The notes under the pieces are model-generated. The model saw only the letters and a program-made list of their open reading frames with translations, was not told the origin of the DNA and did not search any database. The position numbers and the translations under genes were made by a program. Positions 23,222 to 31,436 of a DNA stretch of 37,856 bases are shown here, piece by piece. The stretch is taken from the NCBI GenBank assembly GCA_017511965.1, contig JAFWHT010000029.1, forward strand, positions 1 through 37,856, given 5' to 3'. This stretch comes from Candidatus Saccharimonadota bacterium (lineage in GTDB: Bacteria > Patescibacteriota > Saccharimonadia > Saccharimonadales > Saccharimonadaceae). The stretch's first letter is position 1. The number at the start of each line of letters is the position of its first letter.

Positions 23222-24283
23222 TTATTCTTTATCATGTGCATTTAAAAATTGCTCTGCGCACCAAAGCTGCCATTTTTGGTTGCCGCTTAATTGATCTATG
23301 GGGATATCCTTTCTGAATTCTGAACGAATTGGCCCTTCCCAATTTGCGAAGATTTTATCTACTGGACGAGGCATAGGGATTTTGTCTGGTACCGTAAACT
23401 CTGGATAACGTATTTCATATAACTCTCTAATTAAATACTTAGATTCGCCATTACGAATTCTTTTTAAATCTAGCTTGCTAGGCATTTTTAATTTTTCATA
23501 TGGGTCGCAAAATTCTAATCCGGCCGCATCGAAGGCGTTTTTATAGGAACCATAACTTTCTATAGCCATAGGTCCGTTACTAATAAATTTCTCAAAATCA
23601 ATCATATCGTTGCCTAAGCGATAGGGTTCAAAAATTTCTCTTATATTGCGTGGATTTTTTAGCACTAATTCTGGTTCAAGCAGAATATAACGTTTTGCAA
23701 ATTCATCAAATTTCCAATCTTTAGATAAAAGCTTATCCATGCCACCAAAAATATAATCGGCGGCATCACCTATTAGCATTATATCTACGCCGTCTTTTTT
23801 CGCTTGCATTGCGGCTTTATAAATTTGTGGCTCAATTGAATGTACTGGAGAGCCGGCATAATTCATTACGATAGGCGTATATTTTTTATAATCATCAAAG
23901 TCGATATTTATTAAATGGTGCTTGAGGCCGATTTTTTTGCAATAGCATTTGGCTCGTTCGATATCGGAGTTATAAATATCAGAATCTTCATTGGTAAAAG
24001 TATAGGCATGGCTACCTGGGCGCATATACGAAGCAATAATTGCGCTGTCCATACCGCCAGATAACAATACGCCAACAGTTTTTCCAGAATCATAAATTGC
24101 ATCGATTTTGTTTTTTAGGTAATCATCGATTTCTTTGGCGGTGCTTACTATTGTTAGTTCGTTATTGTTGGGTAATTTATAATTTTCGTGTTTGGTATTA
24201 GGGAAAAAATCTACATCGTCTTTGTAAATATAACGAAATGCAATATAAGAACTCAGGCAAAAATTTTTATCGTACATTGTCAT
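23222..24283 (-). CDS. Asparagine-synthase-like PP-loop protein without glutaminase domain
   Basis: The 353-residue protein has the ATP-pyrophosphatase P-loop VGVLLSGGMDSAIIASYM (about 69-86) and LIGDAADYIFGG (about 165), equivalent to the GEGADE motif of AsnB. The N-terminal glutamine-hydrolysing domain of AsnB is missing; the first 65 residues are a short unrelated lead. It probably activates a carboxylate with ATP for amide or amine transfer to a glycan precursor. It overlaps the upstream cytidylyltransferase by 17 bases, so the two form an operon opposite to the main cluster. Confidence 0.82.
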   Translation of the reverse strand: MTMYDKNFCLSSYIAFRYIYKDDVDFFPNTKHENYKLPNNNELTIVSTAKEIDDYLKNKIDAIYDSGKTVGVLLSGGMDSAIIASYMRPGSHAYTFTNEDSDIYNSDIERAKCYCKKIGLKHHLINIDFDDYKKYTPIVMNYAGSPVHSIEPQIYKAAMQAKKDGVDIMLIGDAADYIFGGMDKLLSKDWKFDEFAKRYILLEPELVLKNPRNIREIFEPYRLGNDMIDFEKFISNGPMAIESYGSYKNAFDAAGLEFCDPYEKLKMPSKLDLKRIRNGESKYLIRELYEIRYPEFTVPDKIPMPRPVDKIFANWEGPIRSEFRKDIPIDQLSGNQKWQLWCAEQFLNAHDKE

Positions 24284-24782
24284 CGTCCTTTTCTATATTT
24301 AGATTTAACTTGCGTTTAATAACAGGATCTTCGCTCCAGCCGCGTACACTTTTTAGGGCTTCGGTGATCTTTGTAGAAGAAATACCTTGTGTGTAAGGGA
24401 AATAGACGATCTCTACGCCAGCTGCCTTAAATTCTTCCTCGTATTTTTGCCATTTTTCAGTACCATACCAATCGTCGCCTACAAAAAGTTTGGTGGCGCT
24501 GAGTTTTTTACACATTTTTAATTTATCCATATCATATTGTGGTACTACTGCATCAACAAATCTACATGCGCGTACTATCTCTGCACGATCCTCGTAAGGT
24601 ATCATGGCATTTTTGCCTTTGTATTTTACTAGTTCGTCTACCGTAACACCAACGACTAATCGGTCGCAAAGTCCCTTAGCATTTTTTAACAAATTGAGAT
24701 GCCCTACGTGGAATAAATCAAAAACTCCAGCAGTATAGCCAATTATTTGATTCTTTGATGTGTGATAGTCCTTTTTTTGCAT
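24267..24782 (-). CDS. Cytidylyltransferase-like protein (TagD/LicC-type)
   Basis: The 171-residue protein has GVFDLFHVGHLNLLKNAK (about 19-36) with the HxGH nucleotidyltransferase motif and YTQGISSTKITEAL near residue 137, equivalent to the ISSTxI motif. Glycerol-3-phosphate, choline- and ethanolamine-phosphate cytidylyltransferases share this fold; the substrate cannot be told from sequence alone. Together with LicD it suggests a CDP-alcohol donor for glycan decoration. The -10 lies nine bases before the ATG, so the mRNA may be leaderless. Confidence 0.85.
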   Translation of the reverse strand: MQKKDYHTSKNQIIGYTAGVFDLFHVGHLNLLKNAKGLCDRLVVGVTVDELVKYKGKNAMIPYEDRAEIVRACRFVDAVVPQYDMDKLKMCKKLSATKLFVGDDWYGTEKWQKYEEEFKAAGVEIVYFPYTQGISSTKITEALKSVRGWSEDPVIKRKLNLNIEKDDDNVR

Positions 24783-24791
24783 ATTATATAT

Positions 24792-24800
24792 ATTATATCA
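24792..24800 (-). promoter_or_regulatory. Extended -10 promoter of the cytidylyltransferase operon
   Basis: Minus-strand TGATATAAT ending nine bases before the ATG at 24782. The -35 region is poor. Confidence 0.62.
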
Positions 24801-24885
24801 CGTTTTGTATTAAAAAGCAACTATTGTACTATATATTGTAATGTATATTTCGTATAGTTTATGAGTAGCTGAGGTGGAAATTTTA

Positions 24886-24913
24886 TTGAAAAAAATTAAA
24901 AATAGTGTATAAT
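24886..24913 (+). promoter_or_regulatory. Promoter of the LCP gene
   Basis: TTGAAA (24886-24891), 16-base spacer, TATAAT (24908-24913). The ATG follows after ten bases without a Shine-Dalgarno sequence, which suggests a leaderless or near-leaderless mRNA. Confidence 0.68.
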
Positions 24914-24923
24914 ATATATAACT

Positions 24924-26189
24924 ATGGTAGAAAAAAAGAAGGTGGTGAGAAAATCAGCGCAGAAACCGGCAAAGAAACCGGTGACAAAAAAGCAACCACG
25001 GAAGAAGGCTGAGTCGGAAATTTTGTTGAGCAGGAATAACTACACCGAAATGGCTTTGATCTCATTGCAGGCGTTTGCTTCGCTTTTAATTGTGGTTTCG
25101 CTGGCGAGAATGGGGATTTTGAATGGGTGGTATATTTTGCTGATTGCGGGGGTTTTAACGGGTGCTTTGGCTTTTACGATAATTCAATTAGTTTGTAAAG
25201 AAACGAACAAAAAGAGCAAAGCTAAGAAAAAGTTAAAAAAAGGCAAAAAGACAAAACAATGGGCAAAGATTAGCGCTACAATCATTTCGGTATTAGTCAC
25301 AATTATTAGCCTCGCAGCGTTTCATTATACTAATTCATTCAACACTCTACTCGATAAAATTTCGGTCGGAGATTACTCGGCGACGAGTGAGGATTTGGCT
25401 GAAAAATCCTTCATCGTCTATATTTCGGGTAGTGATGCGCGTGAAGGTATCAAAGAAACTGCGCGCTCAGACGTAAACATTCTTGCAGTGGTAAATCCAA
25501 GGGAGTCAAAAATCCTCCTCGTTTCGATTCCACGCGATACTTATGTGAGGCTTCACGATACGACGGGGCTAAAAGACAAATTAACCCATGCCGGGCTTTA
25601 TGGTGTTGAGATGAGTAAAGCCACGATTGAAGATTTTTTGGGTATTAAAATTGACCGGACGATTAAAGTGAGTTTTGATACGGTAGTTGGAGTAGTTGAC
25701 GAGCTGGGTGGAATCGAAATCAATTCAGACGCAGAGATGAACCTAAAGGTTGAGGGAGAGGAGAAGTATTGCTACTTTTCAGTTGGGACGCAACAAGTTG
25801 ATGGTGACTGTGCGCTACGATTTTCGCGTGAGCGAAAAACTTATGGGACGGGCGATTTGCACCGTGGCGAAAACCAACAACAAGTACTAACGGCTATATT
25901 AACAAAATTGGCGGGCGATAAGGGTTATCTATTGAAACTACCGAGCATCCTTGATATTGTGGCGAATTCATTTGAGACCACATTTTTGCGAGAGGAAATT
26001 ACGGCTCTGGTGCGATGGCAATTAGAAACAGGGACAAATTGGCAAATTGAATCTTTGATGGTGAAAGGCAAATCAGACATGTTGCCAACTTATACCTATG
26101 GCGAGGGGATGCCGCTTTATGTGATGCACGCAGATGCAGAATCTATAACGGAAGTGCAGAATAAAATCGCCGAATACTTTGCTTCGTAA
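24924..26189 (+). CDS. LytR-CpsA-Psr family cell-wall glycopolymer ligase
   Basis: The 421-residue protein has a Lys/Pro-rich cytoplasmic N-terminus (1-40), then three hydrophobic spans (about 45-65, 70-90 and 115-137). The extracellular LCP domain follows: RSDVNILAVVNPRESKILLV, then SIPRDTYVRL with the conserved Arg/Asp, DELGGIEI, and RFSRERKTYGTGDLHRGENQ, which carries the pyrophosphate-lipid binding arginines. LCP enzymes attach lipid-linked glycopolymers to peptidoglycan. With the kinase and phosphatase downstream it matches the CpsA-C-D-B set of Gram-positive capsule loci. Confidence 0.93.
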   Translation: MVEKKKVVRKSAQKPAKKPVTKKQPRKKAESEILLSRNNYTEMALISLQAFASLLIVVSLARMGILNGWYILLIAGVLTGALAFTIIQLVCKETNKKSKAKKKLKKGKKTKQWAKISATIISVLVTIISLAAFHYTNSFNTLLDKISVGDYSATSEDLAEKSFIVYISGSDAREGIKETARSDVNILAVVNPRESKILLVSIPRDTYVRLHDTTGLKDKLTHAGLYGVEMSKATIEDFLGIKIDRTIKVSFDTVVGVVDELGGIEINSDAEMNLKVEGEEKYCYFSVGTQQVDGDCALRFSRERKTYGTGDLHRGENQQQVLTAILTKLAGDKGYLLKLPSILDIVANSFETTFLREEITALVRWQLETGTNWQIESLMVKGKSDMLPTYTYGEGMPLYVMHADAESITEVQNKIAEYFAS

Positions 26190-26208
26190 TAAAAATATGG
26201 TAAAACTC

Positions 26209-26237
26209 TTTACTTTTTTGCTAAAGTATGCTATAAT
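26209..26237 (+). promoter_or_regulatory. Promoter of the BY-kinase/phosphatase genes
   Basis: TTTACT (26209-26214), 17-base spacer, TATAAT (26232-26237) with TGC extension. AAGGGA follows before the ATG at 26257. Confidence 0.8.
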
Positions 26238-26256
26238 TAAGATATAAGGGATTTTT

Positions 26257-27618
26257 ATGGAAGAAATCGACATTAAAGAGTTTTTGAATTACTTAAAACG
26301 CTTTTATTTGGCGTTTATTATCGCTGTTTTTGTCGCGGTTTCTGGAGTTTTAGTTTATAATTTGGGATTTAAAAAATCAATTTATCAAGCGAAGACCACG
26401 ATTGTAATTGCAAAAAGTAATAACGATAATAATTCTACAACAGCTTTGAATGATATTAATGCGAGCCAAAAACTTACCTCGACTTATGCCGAGATTGCGA
26501 AATCGGAGTTAGTCTTAAATAGAGTAGCGACTTCGCTGGACCTTGCGATGGATGCAAAAGAATTAAAGAAAAATGTGTCGGTAGAGCCGGTAACGGATAC
26601 TTCGATTATTAGCGTGTCGGTAAAAGATGCAGATGCTGAGCGCTCGGCCAAAATTGCTAACGAAATCGCCAAGATGTTTACGAGAGAAATTAAAAAGATT
26701 TACAAACTCGATAACGTTTCGCAACTTTCTGTGGCAGAGACGCCGACGACACCGGCCAACAATACTCTAGCGCGAGATATGATTTTTGCGTTTATGATTG
26801 CGGTGTTTGGGACGGCGGGGTTGGTATTTTTGAAATTTTACTTTGACGATACGGTCAAACACAATGATGATATTGAAAAATTGTTTGGGCTTTCGGTAGC
26901 GGGAAACGTGATGAAGGGTGGCACCAAGGCGCAACCTTTAATGAGTGAGTTGGTGGTGGAACGGATGCCAAAATCAATGGTGAGCGAAAACATCAAAAGC
27001 TTGCGTACTAATTTGCAATTTACGTCGGTGGATAATAATCTAAAAACAATACTGGTTACGAGTACGAACGCGGGCGAAGGTAAGAGTTTTGTTTCGGCAA
27101 ACTTGGCAGTTTCGTTTGCGCAAGCAGATAAACGAGTGCTTTTAGTAGACTGTGATTTAAGAAAAGGTCGAGTACATCGATTGCTTGGTTTGCCAAATCG
27201 AAGTGGGTTTTCGAACCTTTTGATGGACGATCTTAGTAACGTGCGCAATTATATTTGCAATACGGCAATTCGTAACTTAGACGTGTTGACTTGTGGAACT
27301 TATCCACCAAATCCGAGTGAACTTTTGTCGTCGTATAAAAATAAGCGTTTGATTCAGATTTTGAAATACGAATACGATATTATTATCTTTGATGGGGCGC
27401 CGGTGGGAGGACTCGCGGATTCGGTGATTTTGTCGAGCTTGGTGGATAAAACTTTGATTATTACCAAGGATGCGAATACGGCAAAAAATGATTTGCGCCG
27501 AACCAAAGACGAACTTTTGAAGGTGGGGGCGAGAATTGCCGGGATTGTGTTTAATTCGGTGAATCCTAGCTCGTCGAAATCTTACTATAATTATTATTAC
27601 GGTGAACAAAAGGCATAA
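26257..27618 (+). CDS. Fused chain-length determinant and bacterial tyrosine kinase
   Basis: The 453-residue protein joins a Wzz/CpsC-like membrane domain (spans near 17-37 and 170-190 around an extracellular loop) to a CpsD-like BY-kinase. The kinase has Walker A TNAGEGKSFVSANLAVSF (about 272-289), Walker A' VLLVDCDLRKG, and a C-terminal tyrosine cluster SYYNYYYG for autophosphorylation. It regulates glycan chain length together with the phosphatase downstream. A single-chain layout is typical of proteobacterial Wzc and less common where the two parts are separate CpsC and CpsD. Confidence 0.93.
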   Translation: MEEIDIKEFLNYLKRFYLAFIIAVFVAVSGVLVYNLGFKKSIYQAKTTIVIAKSNNDNNSTTALNDINASQKLTSTYAEIAKSELVLNRVATSLDLAMDAKELKKNVSVEPVTDTSIISVSVKDADAERSAKIANEIAKMFTREIKKIYKLDNVSQLSVAETPTTPANNTLARDMIFAFMIAVFGTAGLVFLKFYFDDTVKHNDDIEKLFGLSVAGNVMKGGTKAQPLMSELVVERMPKSMVSENIKSLRTNLQFTSVDNNLKTILVTSTNAGEGKSFVSANLAVSFAQADKRVLLVDCDLRKGRVHRLLGLPNRSGFSNLLMDDLSNVRNYICNTAIRNLDVLTCGTYPPNPSELLSSYKNKRLIQILKYEYDIIIFDGAPVGGLADSVILSSLVDKTLIITKDANTAKNDLRRTKDELLKVGARIAGIVFNSVNPSSSKSYYNYYYGEQKA

Positions 27619-27620
27619 AA

Positions 27621-28331
27621 ATGTTTGACTTGCACTCACATATTTTACCTGGAATTGACGACGGGGCACGGAGTATTGATGAGAGTGCAGAGATGGTAAA
27701 ACAAATGGCGGCGGCGGGGGTGACACATATTATAGCGACGCCACATTACATTGTGGGAACATTGCAACGCTCGCCACGTGCAACGAATGCGATTTTGTTG
27801 GAGGGGTTAAAATCGCGACTTAGCGCTGAGGGAGTGCGGGTAAATTTGTATCTTGGTAATGAAATTTATATAGACGAAAGAATCGCGGGGTATTTGGCAG
27901 AAGGCAAAATGGCAACGCTCGCGGGCGGGCGCTATTTGTTGGTAGAGTTGCCACTTTCGGGTGAGTTTATGGGATACAAAGATATTTTGGCAGGGTTAAT
28001 TGGCTTAGGATATAAGGTGATTTTGGCGCACCCAGAACGATATGTATCAGTGCAAAAAGATTTGGAAGTGGCAGTGGAGCTAAGCCAGATGGGGGTATTG
28101 CTTCAAGGGAATTTGGGCAGTTTGTTTGATAAATACGGTAAACAAGCGCGCAAAACTTTGATCGAGCTGATTAAACGGAAGTTGATTTTTGGGTTCGGGA
28201 CGGATGCGCACCGAGTTTTACGAGCGGATTTTTTAGACCTAGCAAAGAAAAAGCTTTCGAAATACTATAGTGAGGCCGAGCTACAGGAAGTTTTAATTTC
28301 AAATCCGCGGCGGGTTTTAACAAATAATTAA
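27621..28331 (+). CDS. CpsB/CapC-type tyrosine-protein phosphatase (PHP fold)
   Basis: The 236-residue protein starts MFDLHSHILPGIDDGA with the PHP metal-binding DxHxH motif, then GVTHIIATPHYI, and later ILAHPERY and GFGTDAHR, the remaining metal ligands. It removes phosphate from the BY-kinase tyrosine tail. It starts two bases after the kinase stop, with AAAGG upstream. Its last 161 bases overlap the 3' end of the galE frame on the opposite strand. Confidence 0.93.
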   Translation: MFDLHSHILPGIDDGARSIDESAEMVKQMAAAGVTHIIATPHYIVGTLQRSPRATNAILLEGLKSRLSAEGVRVNLYLGNEIYIDERIAGYLAEGKMATLAGGRYLLVELPLSGEFMGYKDILAGLIGLGYKVILAHPERYVSVQKDLEVAVELSQMGVLLQGNLGSLFDKYGKQARKTLIELIKRKLIFGFGTDAHRVLRADFLDLAKKKLSKYYSEAELQEVLISNPRRVLTNN

Positions 28332-29316
28332 GAACATCTTTGATTGCGTCCTCGACAGTTAATTCGGCTTGCCAGTTTAGCTCGCGATTGGCTTTTTTGG
28401 GGTTTGCATAGACTTTTGCGAGGTCGCCTGGGCGACGACCGACAATTTCGTAATTTAGAGCCTGGCCACTGATTTTTTCGAAAGTTTTGACCATTTTTAG
28501 AACTGAAGTTGCTTTGCCAGTGCCAAGATTATAAATTGCAACATTTGTTGCATTTGTTTTTAAAGATTTTTTCAGTGCAGAGACGTGGCCTTTGGCGAGA
28601 TCAACAACATGGATAAAGTCGCGCATGCCAGTGCCGTCTTTGGTTTTGTAATCGTCGCCATAGATTTTGAGAGTTTTAATCTCGCCGGTATAGACTTTCA
28701 TGATAATTGGCATTAGATTGTTTGGAATGTCGTTTGGATTTTCGCCGATGAGACCGGAATAATGAGCGCCGATTGGATTAAAATAACGCAAGATTGTTAC
28801 TTTGAATTCGGGATCAGAGCAAGCAGTATCTTTGAGGATTTGCTCAATCATATATTTAGTTTGGCCGTAAGGGTTGGTAATGCCGATACCGGTTTGATTT
28901 TTTTCGGTTAATTTGACGCCATCTTGGTTGCCGTAGACAGTTGCAGAAGAGGAAAAGATTAGATTTTTGCAGTGGTATTTTTTCATTATGTCGAGAAGGT
29001 TAAGAGTGGTGTCGATATTTGTACGGTAATAAGACAGTGGTTTTTCAACCGATTCACCAACGGCTTTGAGTCCAGCGAAATGAATAACGGCGTCGTAATA
29101 ATTGTTTCTAAAAATTTTATCCAGGGCCGATTTGTTTAAAAGATCTGTTTTGTAGAATTTTGGTTTTTTACCGGTGATTTTTTTGATATTTTTTAAGGTT
29201 TCTAGTTTGCTGTTTTTGAGATTGTCGATTATTTCAACTTCAAACCCGCGGCTTAGTAATTCTACCGCGGTATGCGAACCGATAAACCCTAGCCCACCGG
29301 TCAATAACACTCTCAT
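28171..29316 (-). CDS. galE: UDP-glucose 4-epimerase
   Basis: The 381-residue extended SDR enzyme interconverts UDP-glucose and UDP-galactose for glycan synthesis. It starts MRVLLTGGLGFIGSHTAVEL with the NAD-binding GxxGxxG motif; SSSATVYGN and NPYGQTKYMIE give the catalytic Ser and YxxxK. ATG 29316 is chosen over the upstream 29343 because a TATAAT lies six bases before it and homology begins there. The usual family length ends near the WQAELTVEDAIKDVLNYLLK segment; the last ~50 residues are an extension encoded antisense to the phosphatase gene. It closes the polysaccharide cluster. Confidence 0.94.
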   Translation of the reverse strand: MRVLLTGGLGFIGSHTAVELLSRGFEVEIIDNLKNSKLETLKNIKKITGKKPKFYKTDLLNKSALDKIFRNNYYDAVIHFAGLKAVGESVEKPLSYYRTNIDTTLNLLDIMKKYHCKNLIFSSSATVYGNQDGVKLTEKNQTGIGITNPYGQTKYMIEQILKDTACSDPEFKVTILRYFNPIGAHYSGLIGENPNDIPNNLMPIIMKVYTGEIKTLKIYGDDYKTKDGTGMRDFIHVVDLAKGHVSALKKSLKTNATNVAIYNLGTGKATSVLKMVKTFEKISGQALNYEIVGRRPGDLAKVYANPKKANRELNWQAELTVEDAIKDVLNYLLKPAADLKLKLPVARPHYSISKAFSLLGLKNPLVKLGAHPSRTQKSTSV

Positions 29317-29322
29317 ACTATT

Positions 29323-29351
29323 ATTATAGCATAGATTTGACATTTTGTCTA
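29323..29351 (-). promoter_or_regulatory. Promoter of galE (leaderless)
   Basis: Minus-strand TAGACA (29351-29346), 17-base spacer, TATAAT (29328-29323) with TGC extension; six bases to the ATG. Confidence 0.75.
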
Positions 29352-29373
29352 GTATTTATAGGGATTAAAGGGG

Positions 29374-29402
29374 TTTACTTCTTTTAAGAGTTGTGGTATA
29401 AT
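29374..29402 (+). promoter_or_regulatory. Promoter of the L6-L15 operon
   Basis: TTTACT (29374-29379), 17-base spacer, TATAAT (29397-29402) with TGG extension. This gives the second ribosomal block its own promoter. AAGGAG at 29421-29426 precedes the L6 ATG. Confidence 0.82.
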
Positions 29403-29430
29403 GGTGTGGATATTAACAATAAGGAGACAA

Positions 29431-29967
29431 ATGAGTCGTATCGGAAAACAACCCATCGAAATTCCGGCGGGAGTGGCAATCACGGTCGGCGAAGCAGAGA
29501 TTACTGTTTCGGGACCGAAAGGGTCACTCATCGTCCCGGTTCAACCGAAGACGAAAACGACGGTTGAGGGTACAACACTTAGCGTCACGCGAAGTGACGA
29601 CGAACCAAAATCTCGAGCTTGGCACGGGCTACAACGGGCGTTAATCAATAACGCAGTGGTTGGCGTGACTAAGGGCTACGAGAAAAAATTAGAAGTAAAC
29701 GGAGTCGGTTTTCGGCTTTCTGGTGGTGGCCAGGAAATCGAGATGGCACTCGGTTTTTCCCACCCGGTAAAATATAAAGCGCCGGAAGGAGTAACGCTTA
29801 CTACGAATAAAATGGAAATTACCGTCTCGGGGATCGACAAACAAAAAGTCGGTCAGGTTGCGGCGGAAATTCGAAGTTTGAAAAAGCCAGAACCTTACAA
29901 AGGTAAGGGGATTAAATATGTTGATGAAGTTATTCTTCGCAAGGCTGGAAAGGCGGGTAAGAAATAA
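29431..29967 (+). CDS. rplF: 50S ribosomal protein L6 (uL6)
   Basis: The 178-residue protein starts MSRIGKQPIEIPAGVAITV and ends with KPEPYKGKGIKYVDEVILRK, both diagnostic for L6, with the usual two repeated domains. The ATG at 29431 has AAGGAG five bases upstream; an upstream in-frame ATG at 29401 overlaps the -10 and is rejected. L6 sits near the GTPase-associated centre. It overlaps L18 by one base. Confidence 0.96.
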   Translation: MSRIGKQPIEIPAGVAITVGEAEITVSGPKGSLIVPVQPKTKTTVEGTTLSVTRSDDEPKSRAWHGLQRALINNAVVGVTKGYEKKLEVNGVGFRLSGGGQEIEMALGFSHPVKYKAPEGVTLTTNKMEITVSGIDKQKVGQVAAEIRSLKKPEPYKGKGIKYVDEVILRKAGKAGKK

Positions 29968-30296
29968 TGAAAAGTAACATGAGAGCAAAAAGAACGCGCG
30001 CGAAAATTCATGGAACCGCGGAGCGACCGCGACTTTCCGTTAATTTTTCGAATTTACATATTATTGCGCAGATTATCAATGATGATAACGGAAAAACTTT
30101 AGCTTATGCAACAACAGTTGGGTCGAAGCTAACAGGAAATAGAACCGAAAAGGCGGCGGCGATTGGAACGGAAATTGCGAAAAAAGCAAAGACCGCAAAA
30201 ATCAAGAAAGTCGTTTTTGATCGAGGTTCGTTAATTTACGCGGGCCGGCTGTCGGCACTCGCTGAAGCGGCGCGTAAGGAAGGATTGGAGTTTTAA
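29967..30296 (+). CDS. rplR: 50S ribosomal protein L18 (uL18)
   Basis: The 109-residue protein has KRTRAKIHGTAERPRLSVNF at the start and VFDRGSLIYAGRLSALAEAA near the end, matching L18, which binds 5S rRNA with L5. The N-terminal basic arm is a little short. TAATG overlap with L6 and one base before S5. Confidence 0.95.
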   Translation: MKSNMRAKRTRAKIHGTAERPRLSVNFSNLHIIAQIINDDNGKTLAYATTVGSKLTGNRTEKAAAIGTEIAKKAKTAKIKKVVFDRGSLIYAGRLSALAEAARKEGLEF

Positions 30297-30297
30297 A

Positions 30298-30927
30298 ATG
30301 GCAGAAAATGATAAAAAGGCTCCGAGAGTAATTAATAAATCCGGTACTCTTAAGATGGAGGATAAAGTCGCGGCGACAAAACAGACGCGCGATATTTCGG
30401 GACGAAAAATGGAACGACGTGGCCGTAGAGACCATGTGCGTGCAGATGTTGGTCCGAAGGAGTTTGATGAAATTACGATTGCAGTTGATAGAGTATCAAG
30501 AACAGTAGCCGGAGGGCGACGCATGCGCTTTAAGGCTTTGGTTGCAGTTGGGAACCACAAAAACAAGGTTGGTGTTGGTGTTGCGAAGGGAAATGACGTA
30601 ACGATGGCAGTAGCAAAAGCAACGGCAAAAGCAAAAAGAGCGATGGTAACGTTTAATATGGACGGCGAGACGATTTGTCACGAAACCAGAACGAAGGTTA
30701 CGGGCGCAGATGTCTTGATGAAGCCAGCGGCGCCAGGTACTGGGATTATCGCAGGGGGAACGGTACGTTCGATTATGGGCCTTACGGGGGTTAAGAATTT
30801 AATCTCGAAATCGCTTGGGAGCACTAATAAAGTTAATATCGCCTACGCGGTGATTGAAGGTTTGAAACAACAGACGCTTCGAAAAGACTGGAATAAAGGC
30901 TTGCCAGGGAAGAAGGAGAAGAAATAA
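30298..30927 (+). CDS. rpsE: 30S ribosomal protein S5 (uS5)
   Basis: The 209-residue protein has the double-stranded RNA-binding-like part with RVSRTVAGGRRMRFKALVAV and KVGVGVAKGNDVTMAVAKAT, then GTGIIAGGTVRSIMGLTGVK and SKSLGSTNKVNIAYA. S5 supports decoding accuracy. The N-terminal extension is longer than in E. coli. The next gene is L15; L30, which usually lies between them, is absent. Confidence 0.96.
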   Translation: MAENDKKAPRVINKSGTLKMEDKVAATKQTRDISGRKMERRGRRDHVRADVGPKEFDEITIAVDRVSRTVAGGRRMRFKALVAVGNHKNKVGVGVAKGNDVTMAVAKATAKAKRAMVTFNMDGETICHETRTKVTGADVLMKPAAPGTGIIAGGTVRSIMGLTGVKNLISKSLGSTNKVNIAYAVIEGLKQQTLRKDWNKGLPGKKEKK

Positions 30928-31388
30928 TGAAGTACAATGATTTAAAGGTTTCTAAAAATACTCGTCCTTCGAGAAAGGGGCGTGGGATTTCGGCCGGGCA
31001 AGGCAAAACGGCTGGTCGTGGGACTAAAGGCCAAAAAGCCCGAACTGGTCATTCTAAAATGCCAGCAGGATTTATGGGTGGCCAACGTGCGATTATGCAA
31101 GCAGTGCCAAAGCTAAAAGGTTTTAAATCGATCCATGCTAAGGCAGAGGTTGTTTATACGGATAGATTAAATGAGCTTAAAGGTAAAGTTGATAACTTTG
31201 TTTTGGCGAACAAGGCGTTGATTTCATCGCCGTATGTTAAAGTGAAGGTTATTTCGCGGGGTGAGCTAACTGCGAAGATCGATTTAGAAACGCAATTTGC
31301 GTCGAAGTCGGCAGTTCTAGCAATCAAAAAGGCCGGTGGCTCGTTTAAGAAAGTTGCGATTTTAAAGAAAGAAAAAAGCAATAAATAA
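30927..31388 (+). CDS. rplO: 50S ribosomal protein L15 (uL15)
   Basis: The 153-residue protein has the Gly-rich N-terminal region KGRGISAGQGKTAGRGTKGQ and RTGHSKMPAGFMGGQ, typical of L15. It starts by one-base overlap with S5. It ends the operon at a strong terminator. SecY and adenylate kinase genes, which often follow, are not present. Confidence 0.95.
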   Translation: MKYNDLKVSKNTRPSRKGRGISAGQGKTAGRGTKGQKARTGHSKMPAGFMGGQRAIMQAVPKLKGFKSIHAKAEVVYTDRLNELKGKVDNFVLANKALISSPYVKVKVISRGELTAKIDLETQFASKSAVLAIKKAGGSFKKVAILKKEKSNK

Positions 31389-31390
31389 AA

Positions 31391-31417
31391 AATAACCCCT
31401 ACGGGGGTTATTTTTTT
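31391..31417 (+). terminator. Terminator of the L6-L15 operon
   Basis: Nine-base stem AATAACCCC/GGGGTTATT (31391-31399 with 31404-31412) closed by TACG, followed by a T-run. Confidence 0.9.
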
Positions 31418-31418
31418 G

Positions 31419-31427
31419 TGATATAAT
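31419..31427 (+). promoter_or_regulatory. Extended -10 promoter of the FKBP gene
   Basis: TGATATAAT directly after the terminator T-run; the ATG follows after nine bases without a Shine-Dalgarno sequence, so a leaderless mRNA is likely. Confidence 0.68.
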
Positions 31428-31436
31428 GTTTTTATT

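Noticed and set aside
29317-29343. Longer galE start nine codons upstream
   Set aside because: The ATG at 29316 begins the conserved NAD-binding motif and the -10 element lies within the extra codons.
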